Shown here: in pieces, positions 17,039-25,795 of the stretch
Numbering within the stretch: position 1 is the first letter of the stretch
Layout of the letters: each line of letters opens with the position of its first letter
Source: JBOFSQ01 sp051651625
GTDB lineage: Bacteria > Planctomycetota > Planctomycetia > Pirellulales > Thermoguttaceae
Length of the DNA: 64,000 nt
Direction: 5' to 3'
Assembly: GCA_051651625.1 (NCBI GenBank)
Contig: JBOFSQ010000070.1
Coordinates: 10,557-74,556 of the forward strand
Notes under the pieces: model-generated
Seen by the model: only the letters and a program-made list of their open reading frames with translations
Databases searched by the model: none
Told to the model about the DNA's origin: nothing
Program-made: the position numbers and the translations under genes

Positions 17039-17255
17039 GCCCCAACGGGGCGATAAGAACTTAGCCGTGAGTGAGCGGTATTCCGCGAACCCACGGTCAT
17101 CAGCCACAATAGAATCCTTATAGCCCCAACGGGGCGTAAGAAAACGGGTCATGTGATTTCTTTCGCCCCGTTGGGGCTCTCACGATTCAGGGGACTCCGT
17201 ACCGTGGGTTCGCTTCGCTCACCCACGGCTAAGCTCTTGCTGCCCCGATTGGGGC
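17039..17255. repeat. 217-bp palindromic element C, copy 2
   Basis: Bounded by GCCCCAACGGGGC (17039-17051) and GCCCCGATTGGGGC (17242-17255), with two further hairpin motifs inside. CTTAGCCGTGAGTGAGCGG on the left mirrors CTCACCCACGGCTAAG on the right. Same organisation as 3985-4202. It is followed at 17262-17320 by a repeat-family-E hairpin (GATTCCCGTTGAGTAC then ACGGGAACGACGAA). Confidence 0.85.
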
Positions 17256-17344
17256 AACGCTATCGCGTCTTCTTAAAGCGTGTGATTTAGATTCCCGTTG
17301 AGTACACGGGAACGACGAAACGAACCGTGGTGGTGAATGGCCAT

Positions 17345-18400
17345 CTAAAACCGCCCGCTGCTCGGCTCGCCACCTTTGGGCGTAAACGTGAAACGCCAGA
17401 TGTCGTAGTTGATTGTGTCGGTGACAAACCGAACAGAGCCATCAAGAAGTGCCGCGTTCACACCACTCGGGTGCTGGCTCTTGGCGTAACGTGTATACCA
17501 AGTTGTGTTAGCTGAATTTGGGGGAAGCTGAACTATGCTAGTGGCACCAGAGACGCCAGTGCCGCAGGCATAGAGAACATACCCACTGTCTTGGTGATTC
17601 ACCCAGAAAAATGGATTTCCACCGGTAGGAGGACTTCCATTGTCACCACGGGGATTGTGGTGGCGTGACTCGACTGCCAAGAAGGTGTTGCTGGTGCCAT
17701 CCGTGGCGGCTCCCATACCGAGCCAGCTATTGGTATAGAAAAGACCATCAGTCTTCTGTCGCGCTGGAAGGACACATTGAAGGACACCAGTAGCATTCGG
17801 AAGCTGCCCACCGCCGTTAACGCTGTAATCTTTGAACTGATTCGCTGGATACTTCCGTTTAGCCGATGGGCAGTTTAGCATAGACGGACACGATTTGGAA
17901 GCCAAAACCGCATTGGCGTGTGAGTTTCCTTGAGTCGTCGTGTGATCACAAGCCATCGCCGTGTAAGCCAGTCCGTTGAAGTCGATCAGCTCAAAGACCG
18001 ACGTAGCTTCCATTTGCGGGAGAATCGCGGCTGGCCAACCATACATGCCGCAGTAACACTTTTCTGTGCCAGCAAAGTATGTGGCATCGACATTCGCGGA
18101 GTTGACGTGTGAAGCACACCACCCCGTGTTTGTCGCCGCTGCTGCCGCAATCTTGTCGTTGTAGATTGACCCTGCGGGGAGAGCGTTGTGGATGTCGTGG
18201 TAGTTGTGCATGGCGATGGCAATCTGTTTGAGATTGTTTGTACACGTCATGCGATTCGCCGCCTCGCGCGCCGCTTGAACGGCAGGCAAGAGCAACGCAA
18301 CCAATACGCCAATGATGGCAATCACCACCAAAAGCTCAACGAGCGTGAAACCTTGCATCAACACGCAATACGCCGACTGATCTGATTTTTGCGTTTTCAT
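17345..18400 (-). CDS. DUF1559 prepilin-like protein
   Basis: 351 aa. Short leader, then the type IV pilin-like cleavage/methylation helix GFTLVELLVVIAIIGVLVAL (from about residue 17), the AAREAANRMTCTNNLKQI helix and a C-terminal H-X9-DG motif (HPSGVNAALLDG). DUF1559 proteins are expanded in planctomycetes and are thought to be secreted by a type II-like pathway and displayed at the surface; no specific ligand is known. An AAAGG box precedes the ATG. It lies 58 bp after a second DUF1559 gene and upstream of two lipoproteins and the BNR_4/GH106 enzymes. Confidence 0.92.
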   Translation of the reverse strand: MKTQKSDQSAYCVLMQGFTLVELLVVIAIIGVLVALLLPAVQAAREAANRMTCTNNLKQIAIAMHNYHDIHNALPAGSIYNDKIAAAAATNTGWCASHVNSANVDATYFAGTEKCYCGMYGWPAAILPQMEATSVFELIDFNGLAYTAMACDHTTTQGNSHANAVLASKSCPSMLNCPSAKRKYPANQFKDYSVNGGGQLPNATGVLQCVLPARQKTDGLFYTNSWLGMGAATDGTSNTFLAVESRHHNPRGDNGSPPTGGNPFFWVNHQDSGYVLYACGTGVSGATSIVQLPPNSANTTWYTRYAKSQHPSGVNAALLDGSVRFVTDTINYDIWRFTFTPKGGEPSSGRF

Positions 18401-18458
18401 AGTAGTAGACCTTTCTGTGAACGTAGTAGAGAAGAGAGAGGATATTCAGTACACAACA

Positions 18459-19673
18459 CTACGGAAGAGAAACTGCTCGTTTATCCTCGGTGTTGCCCAA
18501 CATTCCAATAATTCCGTTTGCTCCCGTGGTCGTTGTGATCGAGACAGATCGCACCGCCCCGTCGCCAATCAAGAACTGCACGATCCCCGCATGAGCACTT
18601 CCCCAGTGTGGATAGCCATTCTCGTCACCGATTTGAGTGCTACCGGTAGCAAGAGCGGCGGGGTTATCTTGCGGCGAACGAGCAAAACGTGCGTGAAAAG
18701 ACCGAGCTGCTGGCATAGTGTTCCAATCGCCAGTCGTCAGAATAGAACAATCGCCAATACGCGTGCGATTTGGATTTCCGCTAGTGGAGTCCGAGCATTG
18801 ACCAAGGTACTCTTGGCAAACGTGCTTCTCGCCGACAACTATCTGATTGCTCGATCCATCGCTCCACCAGCCCGTCATTGTGTCGCGTGGTGTCCACGAA
18901 GGGATAAAACCCGTTGCACCTGATGCGGGAATGGCTGCCCACTCGGCACATCTGATAGGCCCACGCTGTACCGCAAGGTCGGCATTTACATTGGGGTCAT
19001 GGTTGTTGAGCCAACCGGCCCAAGCAGGGGCCGCTCGTCCTTGAACAAAAGCGTAGTCGCCTTGGGTGCCATGGATTCCGCCCTGCAACACCGTCGCTGT
19101 ACCATTACCGAGCGGTTGTGGTGATGACCGCCGTGAAGGACAGTTATACCCCTTGATTGACGCAAGCCCACGCTGCTCATCTGCGGTGAGGTTAGGCGTA
19201 TTCCAGAAGACATCGTTCCGCATCCACATACCGAACGAACTGGTCTTGCTGGAGACCAAGTCATACAGAGCCTGCTGCTCCATGTATGGCAAGATCAACA
19301 CCCAAAACGAGGCGTTGGGCTTGTGCGTAATAGCCGTAGGCGTGCCGGGCATACCATTGTAATTTGCCCCGCCAACATATCCCACCGTAGAAGGCGGGAC
19401 ACCTTTTCGGGCGTCGTGGAAGTTGTGGACAGCGAGTCCAATCTGTTTGAGATTGTTGCTACACTGCATTCTTCTTGCTGCTTCGCGCGCGGCTTGCACG
19501 GCTGGTAGGAGCAGTGCGACGAGAACGCCGATGATGGCGATTACCACCAGAAGTTCGACGAGAGTGAAGCCGCGATGGCGGCGTCGAGAAGGGGTGGGCA
19601 GAGCGGCGTCAGAGAAGACGCCAAAGAAGGGAGGCAGTTTACCGAGACCGCCCCCCCCCCCCCATCTTAACAT
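18459..19673 (-). CDS. DUF1559 prepilin-like protein downstream of a 13-G tract
   Basis: 404 aa if started at the ATG at 19673 (MLRW then five Gly encoded by the G tract). It carries GFTLVELLVVIAIIGVLVAL at about residue 35, the ARRMQCSNNLKQIGLAVHNFHD helix and an H-X9-DG motif (HAGIVQFLIGDG). There is no ribosome binding site before 19673 (an in-frame GTG at 19697 also lacks one), whereas a well-placed AAGGAG precedes the overlapping ORF starting at 19764. That ORF enters the G tract in the wrong frame; one fewer or two more G would fuse it to this protein. Expression may therefore depend on slippage, on phase variation or on reinitiation. The same layout recurs at 37904-39122. Confidence 0.85.
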   Translation of the reverse strand: MLRWGGGGGLGKLPPFFGVFSDAALPTPSRRRHRGFTLVELLVVIAIIGVLVALLLPAVQAAREAARRMQCSNNLKQIGLAVHNFHDARKGVPPSTVGYVGGANYNGMPGTPTAITHKPNASFWVLILPYMEQQALYDLVSSKTSSFGMWMRNDVFWNTPNLTADEQRGLASIKGYNCPSRRSSPQPLGNGTATVLQGGIHGTQGDYAFVQGRAAPAWAGWLNNHDPNVNADLAVQRGPIRCAEWAAIPASGATGFIPSWTPRDTMTGWWSDGSSNQIVVGEKHVCQEYLGQCSDSTSGNPNRTRIGDCSILTTGDWNTMPAARSFHARFARSPQDNPAALATGSTQIGDENGYPHWGSAHAGIVQFLIGDGAVRSVSITTTTGANGIIGMLGNTEDKRAVSLP

Positions 19674-19764
19674 TGTGGCTAAAGCTGTGCGTGCCACAGG
19701 CGGCGCACGCTACGTCTAGCATCGTTTCCAACCCAGAAACCAAAATCATAAGCACTTTCTCCAT
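19639..19764 (-). CDS. Short leader ORF entering the G tract
   Basis: 41 aa, start MEKVLMILVSGLETML preceded by AAGGAG at proper spacing. It is read through the 13-G tract as Met-Gly4, then Arg-Ser-Arg and a stop. Its start, hydrophobic character and VKMGGGG end match the leader at 37904, although the middle differs in length (37 versus 27 codons from the start to the G tract). It could be the true N-terminus of the DUF1559 protein after a -1 or +2 change in the tract, or a separate translationally coupled leader peptide. Confidence 0.6.
   Translation of the reverse strand: MEKVLMILVSGLETMLDVACAACGTHSFSHNVKMGGGGRSR
19651..19663 (-). repeat. 13-nt G homopolymer inside the DUF1559 5' end
   Basis: Thirteen consecutive G on the minus strand, flanked by ATGTTAAGAT on the 5' side and CGG on the 3' side. 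The same flanks and the same tract length occur at 37987-37999. Confidence 0.9.
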
Positions 19765-19993
19765 AGTCTTTCTCCTTCGTGAAAAGTGAACACCGAGAGA
19801 CAGAAAACAAGTCGCTACTGCACGACGTAATAGCGACCACCAATACGCGGGCGGCATTGTAACTCACCGGAGTTCAAATGTCTATAGTCTTATCGTGCCA
19901 AATTTTTGCTTTATCGTGCCACATGGGGGGGCGTATGAGGCGATTGTGGATGTTGCATCGCATCCGTAGCACCAAAGGTGCGTTCTATCCCAG

Positions 19994-20013
19994 CCTAGGG
20001 CGATAGCCCTAGG
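19994..20013. terminator. Perfect hairpin downstream of the regulator gene
   Basis: CCTAGGGC and GCCCTAGG flank a GATA loop, 40 bp past the stop codon of the AraC-type regulator. A second small hairpin (GCACCAAAGGTGC) lies at about 19970-19982. There is no T-run, so Rho-independent termination is uncertain. Confidence 0.45.
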
Positions 20014-20052
20014 ATTTCGACACAACGAGTGCAGCCAAAACTTTACTACGCC

Positions 20053-21222
20053 CTATTCACCTTCCTTCTTGCTGAAACGCTTGTGATATTCTTTCGGAGT
20101 TGTGCCAAAGTTGCGGCGGAAGATGCGTATGAAGTATTCTGATGTTAGGTATCCGATGCGATCCGCGATTTCGGCCACGGACATGTTCGTCTCGACAAGC
20201 AGAGTTTTAGCAAGTTCCATTCGGACGCGATGTATTTCTTCTTCTGGGGTTCGTCCAATGACTTTGTTGAAACGTCGGATCAAAGAACGCTTCGACAGAC
20301 CGACGTACTCGGCGATTTGCTCGACCGATATTCGCAGCGTTATTGACTCGCCAATATAACGAAGCGCCTTGACAACATCGTCGTCATTGAACGCATAAAA
20401 ATCTGTCGATGCCCGCGTCGTGACGTATAGCGGTGGTATTTTGATTGGCACGGCTGGTTCTTGAAGGCCTTCGATCCTCGCGTGCAGAAGTTTCGCCGCC
20501 TGATAGCCGACTTCGTGACCATCGGCGGTGATACTGGAAAGCGGAGGCGAAGTGCAGTTACAAAGCGTTGCGTTGTTTTCAACGCCGAGCACCGCGATTT
20601 CATACGGAACGGAAATGCCAGAAATCTGGCACAGGTTGAGCACAAAAATCGCTTGCCCGTCGGCGGGGCAGAACAATCCGACAGGCTTTGGCAATTGCGT
20701 CAACCAATCAATGACATCCGCTTCTTCGTTTTTTAGTAGAGACAAGTGCAACGCCGCACTTCCAGAACGGCTAGAAAACGGGCAGACATCACACTTCATT
20801 TTATGACGAGATAGAGTTCTCAAGTACGACTCCGCAAACTCGGCAGACCACCAGTTTTGTCCCAGAGAGAAATAGGCAAAGTGCTTCAGTCCTTTCGACA
20901 GCAGATGCAACGCTGCCATTTCGCCCAGTAAACTATTATCACAATGAACTTCCGCACGGTTCGTTTCTCCATTTCCCAGTAGCTCTACCGTGGGGACATT
21001 AAGTTTGCTAACAGATTCCGACACGGCCAAACTCGCCGACCGACTAATCACGCCGTCATACTTGGACTGCCGGTGCCATAGAGGGAGACCTTCGTCGGTC
21101 CCCCTGTCTTCCAAGAAGAGCGTCCACTGGCCCGTTTCGAGCGCAAAGCGAGAAATGCCTTCGATAATTTGAAGACCAAAACTACGCGAAGTTTCGACCA
21201 GCAGAAGAATGCGTTTTCTCAT
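20053..21222 (-). CDS. XylR-like transcriptional regulator (periplasmic-binding-like sensor plus AraC HTH)
   Basis: 389 aa from MRKRILLLVETSRSFG, chosen because GGAGGTGATC lies just upstream; the frame is open for 66 more codons without conserved sequence. Residues 1-280 form a LacI/GBP-type sugar-binding fold (YDGVISR, HCDNSLLGEMAALHL, VLGVENNATLCNCTSPPLSSI). The C-terminal 100 residues carry two AraC helix-turn-helix motifs (ISVEQIAEYVGLSKRSLIRRF and MSVAEIADRIGYLTSEYFIRIFRR). Regulators of this type (XylR class) activate sugar operons on ligand binding. It lies directly upstream of the DUF1559/lipoprotein/BNR_4/GH106 genes on the same strand, its likely target. Confidence 0.92.
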   Translation of the reverse strand: MRKRILLLVETSRSFGLQIIEGISRFALETGQWTLFLEDRGTDEGLPLWHRQSKYDGVISRSASLAVSESVSKLNVPTVELLGNGETNRAEVHCDNSLLGEMAALHLLSKGLKHFAYFSLGQNWWSAEFAESYLRTLSRHKMKCDVCPFSSRSGSAALHLSLLKNEEADVIDWLTQLPKPVGLFCPADGQAIFVLNLCQISGISVPYEIAVLGVENNATLCNCTSPPLSSITADGHEVGYQAAKLLHARIEGLQEPAVPIKIPPLYVTTRASTDFYAFNDDDVVKALRYIGESITLRISVEQIAEYVGLSKRSLIRRFNKVIGRTPEEEIHRVRMELAKTLLVETNMSVAEIADRIGYLTSEYFIRIFRRNFGTTPKEYHKRFSKKEGE

Positions 21223-21269
21223 TCGATCACCTCCATTGACGCGGCAGCCGCGTAACGAGTCGTGGACGG

Positions 21270-23654
21270 TCACTTCACTTCTATCGCCTGTTCTGGGCAG
21301 ACTTTGCGGCATTCTCCGCAGCGGGTACAGCGTTCGGATTCGACGCGGTGTTGCCGGTACGGTTGTGGCGTGATCGCACCGGTTGCGCACGCCGACGAAC
21401 AAAGTGTACACCCCGTACACTTGTCGTTAATCGAATACGTCACAAGCGCAGGACACTTTCCCGCTGGACAACGTCCTTCTATGTGACTGTTGTACTCGTC
21501 ACGAAAATAACGCAGCGTCGAGATCACCGGATTCGGTGCGGTGCGTCCCAAACCGCAGAGACTTGCACTTTGTACTTGATGCGCGAGCGTCTCCAAAGTT
21601 TCAAGGTCTTGACGCGACGCCTTGCCATCACAAAGGGCGTCGAGAATTTCGAGCATGCGCCGCGTTCCGATTCGGCAAAACGTACATTTGCCACACGACT
21701 GCTCCTGCGTAAACCGCAAGAAATATCGCGCCATATCAACCATGCAATCGCCTTCGTCGAGGACGACAAGTCCGCCGCTCCCCATCATCGCGCCAGCCTC
21801 GGTGAGCGACTCAAAATCTATCGCCGTCACCGAAAGTCCGCTTGGAATACAACCGCCACTCGGCCCGCCAATCTGCACCGCCTTGAACCGCTTCCCGCCC
21901 GCAACGCCGCCGCCAAGTTCGCTGACAACTTCGTCAATCGTAATCCCCATCGGTACTTCAATCAAACCGCCACGCGCGACCTTTCCCGCAAGCGCAAAAA
22001 CTTTCGTGCCGCGACTCTTCGGCGTACCAAGTGTCGTAAACGATTCAACACCTTGCTCCGAAGACGGTTTGAAGATGAACGGCACCAGCGCGAGCGTCTC
22101 GACGTTGTTGATCAGCGTCGGTTTTCCCCACAGACCGACACGCGCCGGATACGGCGGACGCAGACGCGGCGTACCACGTTTTCCTTCGAGCGATTCCAAA
22201 AGCGCGGTCTCTTCGCCGCAGACAAACGCACCCGCACCTTCTTTGATCTCGATGTCAAACGAAAAATCGCTGCCGAGAATGTTCTTTCCCAAGAGACCGT
22301 GTTCCTCGCACACGTTCACGGCGCGACGGACGCGCTCGACCGCCAGCGGATACTCGGCGCGGATGTAGAAAATCCCGTGCGTCGCCCCGACTGCACGCGC
22401 CGCGATCATCATTCCCTCAATGATGCGAAACGGAAACGACTCAAGAAGCATTCTGTCCATAAACGCACCGGGGTCGCCTTCGTCGCCGTTGCAAATGACG
22501 TAACGAGTGCTCGATTCGGCGTTGTCATTTTCGTTGTCGTCTTCGTTGAGTTCATCGGCGGTTTGCACTGCGAACCACTTCAGCGCAGTCGGATAACCAG
22601 CACCGCCGCGTCCGCGAAGTCCCGACGCTTTGAGGTGTTCGACTATCGCGTTTGGTGTCATCGTGAGAACGTTTTCTATCGCCGCGAACCCGCCGTGTTC
22701 GCGGTAGTTGCTCAAGTTGGTTGGCGAGAGTTCGCCGCAGTGTTCCATCGCAAGGTGCCGCTGCGGACTGCGAAACGCATTCACCGCTGGCATCGCAAGC
22801 GGTAAACGCTTTGCCTCGGCGGCGTTCGGAACTTCGTCGCTCCAGAGCGATTCGAGACAACGCCAAAGCGAGTGTTGCCACCGCGACACCGCAGAAGTCG
22901 GCGCAGCGCGATGAACGATGTCAGCAACGTCATCGACTGTGACTTTCGCGTAGAGCGTGTGAACGCCGCTCTGCGAAATCGTTTCAATTATCGGCGTTTG
23001 GTGACACATCCCGACGCAACCGACTTCCTCAACTTTCGCGCCGAGCGAGAGGCGGTACACACTCTCACGCAGCGCGCTACACACGTCTGCCGAACCTTGT
23101 GCCTGACAGCACGAACCCATTCCGATACGGAACGTTGCGACGCGATGCGGGTCGGCGGCGAGTGTCGGATATTCTTTTGATGACGTTTGTGCGCGGTGCG
23201 AAAACTCGTCGAGAATGTCACCGACTCCGGCGGGCGTGACGTGACCGTAAGTTATGCGATCAATCTGCACGACCGGCGCGAGCGTACAACATCCGAGACA
23301 CGCGACTTTTTGTATCGTGTACTTTCCGGCGGCGTCGGTGTCGTGACCACCTTCGATGTTGAGACAGTGGCGAAACGCATCGAGCACGCGGTCTGCACCT
23401 TTAACGTGACACGCCGTTCCGGTACAAACGTGAATGAAGTGTTCGCCGACGCGGGTTAATCGAAACTGGTCGTAGAACGTGGCCATTCCGTAGAGGCCGG
23501 CGGCGGTGATTTTCGTTTTGCGCACGACATTGCGTAGCACGTCTTCGGGTAGAAACCGATAATGCCGCTGAATTGCCTGCAAGATCGGAAGTGCCGCATC
23601 AGACGCACCGCCAACTTCAGCGATTATCGCGTCGAGAGAGAATTGTGTTAACAT
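21270..23654 (-). CDS. NuoE-NuoF-ferredoxin fusion (NADH-binding flavoprotein of a bifurcating-type complex)
   Basis: 794 aa from the MLTQFSLDAI ATG; the upstream in-frame start lies in repeats. Order: NuoE-like [2Fe-2S] thioredoxin fold (CTGTACHVKG ... VACLGCCTLAP, about 1-160), a second thioredoxin-like [2Fe-2S] segment (MGSCCQAQGSAD ... EEVGCVGMCHQTP), then NuoF with FMN/NADH motifs GLRGRGGAGYP and NGDEGDPGAFMDR, SLBB-like segment, the SCGKCTFCRIGTRRM 4Fe-4S site, and a C-terminal two-cluster ferredoxin (CTGCTLCSSACATGAI, CTRCGECRKVCPEQAI). This equals HydC plus HydB of electron-bifurcating hydrogenases, or the NADH module of Hdr-linked complexes. No hydrogenase gene is adjacent, so its partner is unknown. 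Confidence 0.92.
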   Translation of the reverse strand: MLTQFSLDAIIAEVGGASDAALPILQAIQRHYRFLPEDVLRNVVRKTKITAAGLYGMATFYDQFRLTRVGEHFIHVCTGTACHVKGADRVLDAFRHCLNIEGGHDTDAAGKYTIQKVACLGCCTLAPVVQIDRITYGHVTPAGVGDILDEFSHRAQTSSKEYPTLAADPHRVATFRIGMGSCCQAQGSADVCSALRESVYRLSLGAKVEEVGCVGMCHQTPIIETISQSGVHTLYAKVTVDDVADIVHRAAPTSAVSRWQHSLWRCLESLWSDEVPNAAEAKRLPLAMPAVNAFRSPQRHLAMEHCGELSPTNLSNYREHGGFAAIENVLTMTPNAIVEHLKASGLRGRGGAGYPTALKWFAVQTADELNEDDNENDNAESSTRYVICNGDEGDPGAFMDRMLLESFPFRIIEGMMIAARAVGATHGIFYIRAEYPLAVERVRRAVNVCEEHGLLGKNILGSDFSFDIEIKEGAGAFVCGEETALLESLEGKRGTPRLRPPYPARVGLWGKPTLINNVETLALVPFIFKPSSEQGVESFTTLGTPKSRGTKVFALAGKVARGGLIEVPMGITIDEVVSELGGGVAGGKRFKAVQIGGPSGGCIPSGLSVTAIDFESLTEAGAMMGSGGLVVLDEGDCMVDMARYFLRFTQEQSCGKCTFCRIGTRRMLEILDALCDGKASRQDLETLETLAHQVQSASLCGLGRTAPNPVISTLRYFRDEYNSHIEGRCPAGKCPALVTYSINDKCTGCTLCSSACATGAITPQPYRQHRVESERCTRCGECRKVCPEQAIEVK

Positions 23655-23995
23655 GTTTTTTTGTATCCGTTCACGGATTGTTTCGTCATTCCTGCGTAGG
23701 CATGAATCTAAAGGGAAGACATAGCTAACACAATTGCACGCAATGCACCGAATTCTCGCGTACACAGGTTTCGCTGCCGCGTCTGCTTGATGCGTGTGAT
23801 TTGGATTTCTGCCTACGCAGGAATGACGGACATGGGAATCAAGCGTGAACGGTTACAAATTCGTGAACACGCTTACTTATACTCAAGCCGGTTTGAATTT
23901 CCCGTTCCAAAACGGTAGCGGTCCAGCGAGGCGTCATTGCCGCAAGTCGCAGTACAATGGAGGGCAACAGCCTACAAAATCAACCCGCAACAGGT
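23655..23995. repeat. Repeat-filled gap upstream of the NuoE-NuoF fusion
   Basis: A GTGAACG box in inverse orientation (23668-23674) lies 14 bp before the nuoEF-like start. Inverted family-E arms follow (CGTCATTCCTGCGTAGGCA at about 23685, TGCCTACGCAGGAATGACG at about 23810). Repeat H copy 2 is at 23890-23986. No gene is supported. Confidence 0.65.
23890..23986 (-). repeat. Repeat H, copy 2 (inverted)
   Basis: Read on the minus strand it contains GATTTTGTAGGC, GCCCTCCA, CCGCTACCGTTTTGG and ACGGGAAATTCAAACC in the same order as 7923-8011. Confidence 0.7.
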
Positions 23996-25216
23996 TTACC
24001 ATCGTGTTTGCGTCTCCAATGACAGACGCGAAACGAGTTGGGCGTCAACGTCGATCTCAAGTGGTCTGTGCGTACCGACGAGCCAGTTGCTCACGACTAG
24101 TTTTTTGAGTGTGTTACTGCGGGCGATTTCGAGCGTGCCTTTTGGCGGTATCGAGTGAGTCTGTCCATTCGCTTCAATTTCGCACGGAATATCACTGACG
24201 TTGTTGAGCGTGATGCGGTCAGGCGTAGACGCGATCTTGACCGCCGCGCGGAACAGTTCTTCAACCCAAGGCGCGCGACCGAAAATCATGCCAGCAGCAA
24301 AACCGATGGTGCGCTGCGCAAAGAACGCCTCACGAACAGACGCGACACTTCGTTCCTTTGCCAAAATGAGCGTCATCGGACGGAGCAAGTTGTGATGACC
24401 GTACATGTTCCACTCGCTCTTGTGAATGTCGCTGTTGGCTATCGGTGTGATGTTGCGTTCGTTGCACCAATCGAGCGCGACCGGATAATACGACGTCCCG
24501 TTGAAAACTTCAACGCCGTGAATGTGTCCCTTGGCCCGCGCTTGCTCGTGTTCATCGGTGAACGACATCGGCACGCCTTCGGCGAGTCCGCCCGACTTCG
24601 GTGCCACCCAGCCGGGGTGATTCCAGTGGACAAACGCCCCTTGGTCGGCGGCAACTGCAAGCATATTTCGCCAGTCGTCAACGACGGCAGCTATCGGGTT
24701 GGCGTCTTCGATAAAGAGTGCGTTGAAGTGTCCGGGCGGCATAATCTTTTTCGTAATCTCCGTTCCGCGGACGAGAAGCAGATTGTTCTTTTCCGCTCCG
24801 GGCCGCGCGATATTGTAGGCGATGTTGTGGTTGTCGTCAACCAGCTTGATACTGTTGCCGCCTAAGTTGGGACGATATTCGATGTGGTCGGTGATGGCGA
24901 TCACGTCAAGCCCGTTATCGACCGCTTCGTATACGCGGTCTTTCGGCATGACGAGTCCATCCGAAAAGAGCGTGTGGATGTGAAAGTCGCCCTTGAGCAC
25001 TTTGTATTCGCCGACATCGGGAATGGCGATGGTGCGCGGCGTTCGTTGCGGGAGAATCGCCTTGCCGTGAGAGACGGTGAAGAGTCCTGCGTCTTTGGCA
25101 ACTGCTTGCACTACAGTGGATTGTGCTACAGCGGTTTGCGCCCAGAGTGAACGAGCTGGCAACGCCGCAGCACCCAACAGGGCAATGCGCTTCAAGAATT
25201 CACGTCGGTCGGTCAT
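23996..25216 (-). CDS. PHP-domain phosphodiesterase (Sb-PDE-like), secreted
   Basis: 406 aa. The N-terminus MTDRREFLKRIALLGAAALP has a Tat-type DRREFLKR motif and a hydrophobic core, so export is likely. A PHP metal site is visible: DFHIHTLFSDG (about 85), GLDVIAITDHIEY (about 112), a downstream VHWNHPGW and SDIHKS near residue 280. The family is annotated as Sb-PDE phosphodiesterases in planctomycetes and bacteroidetes and has phosphoesterase chemistry, substrate unknown. The lipoprotein gene 36 bp upstream and the two DUF1559 genes before it are on the same strand, suggesting one transcript. Confidence 0.85.
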   Translation of the reverse strand: MTDRREFLKRIALLGAAALPARSLWAQTAVAQSTVVQAVAKDAGLFTVSHGKAILPQRTPRTIAIPDVGEYKVLKGDFHIHTLFSDGLVMPKDRVYEAVDNGLDVIAITDHIEYRPNLGGNSIKLVDDNHNIAYNIARPGAEKNNLLLVRGTEITKKIMPPGHFNALFIEDANPIAAVVDDWRNMLAVAADQGAFVHWNHPGWVAPKSGGLAEGVPMSFTDEHEQARAKGHIHGVEVFNGTSYYPVALDWCNERNITPIANSDIHKSEWNMYGHHNLLRPMTLILAKERSVASVREAFFAQRTIGFAAGMIFGRAPWVEELFRAAVKIASTPDRITLNNVSDIPCEIEANGQTHSIPPKGTLEIARSNTLKKLVVSNWLVGTHRPLEIDVDAQLVSRLSLETQTRW

Positions 25217-25251
25217 GGGTTGTTCCTTTCGTGTGTGGGAAGTGGTATGGT

Positions 25252-25758
25252 TTATTCGGCTCCTTCGCCGGACGTGGCTTTACGAGTCTTACCGCCGCTG
25301 GTGACCGCGAAGTCAAATGTCTGTGACTTTTTTGGCGCAACATCGGCAGTGAGCGTAGAATCGTGGTTGTAATTCAGTGGGATTGTCTCTTCGGTAGCCG
25401 GTGTGCCTTGCATTAGTTGGTCAAATCCCGGACCGCCCATTGTCGTCCAGATGCGCACCGTTTTTTGACCGGGGCGAACACCTGTGTGGTGAGTGTCGAA
25501 GTATAAACGATACTTTCCGTTTGCGTCTGTCACGCCGTAGGAAAAAGAGCCTCGTTCCTCGAATTGCACCTGTGCGTTTGCAAGAGGCTTGCCGTCCAGT
25601 GTGATTGTGCCCGCGACTTCGGCGAGATTGAGCGAACGATACGCCTGTTCTCCCCGACTTCCTCCGCATCCACTTCCTGCAAGTAAAAGCAGGCCGAACG
25701 CCAACACGACGATCCAGCGTCGATAGCGAACCCAGTAGTCATTCATTGTTTCTGTCAT
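25252..25758 (-). CDS. Lipoprotein with carboxypeptidase-regulatory-like domain
   Basis: 168 aa. N-terminal signal MTETMNDYWVRYRRWIVVLAFGLLLLAGSGCG with the lipobox Cys at about 31. The mature part starts with LNLAEVAGTITLDGKPLANAQVQFEERG and continues YGVTDANGKYRLYFDTHHTGVRPGQKTVRI, a clear transthyretin-like/CarboxypepD_reg fold. It lies between DUF1559 (upstream, 37 bp) and the PHP phosphodiesterase (downstream, 35 bp). Another example of the DUF1559-lipoprotein pairing in this window; function unknown. Confidence 0.85.
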   Translation of the reverse strand: MTETMNDYWVRYRRWIVVLAFGLLLLAGSGCGGSRGEQAYRSLNLAEVAGTITLDGKPLANAQVQFEERGSFSYGVTDANGKYRLYFDTHHTGVRPGQKTVRIWTTMGGPGFDQLMQGTPATEETIPLNYNHDSTLTADVAPKKSQTFDFAVTSGGKTRKATSGEGAE

Positions 25759-25795
25759 TGTGATTCTCCTGTGTGATGGTGTTGAACGTTTGGTG

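Noticed and set aside
21348..22805. 485-codon open frame opposite the NuoE-NuoF fusion
   Set aside because: Arg- and Thr-rich with no motifs; the minus strand carries all conserved NuoE/NuoF and ferredoxin motifs.
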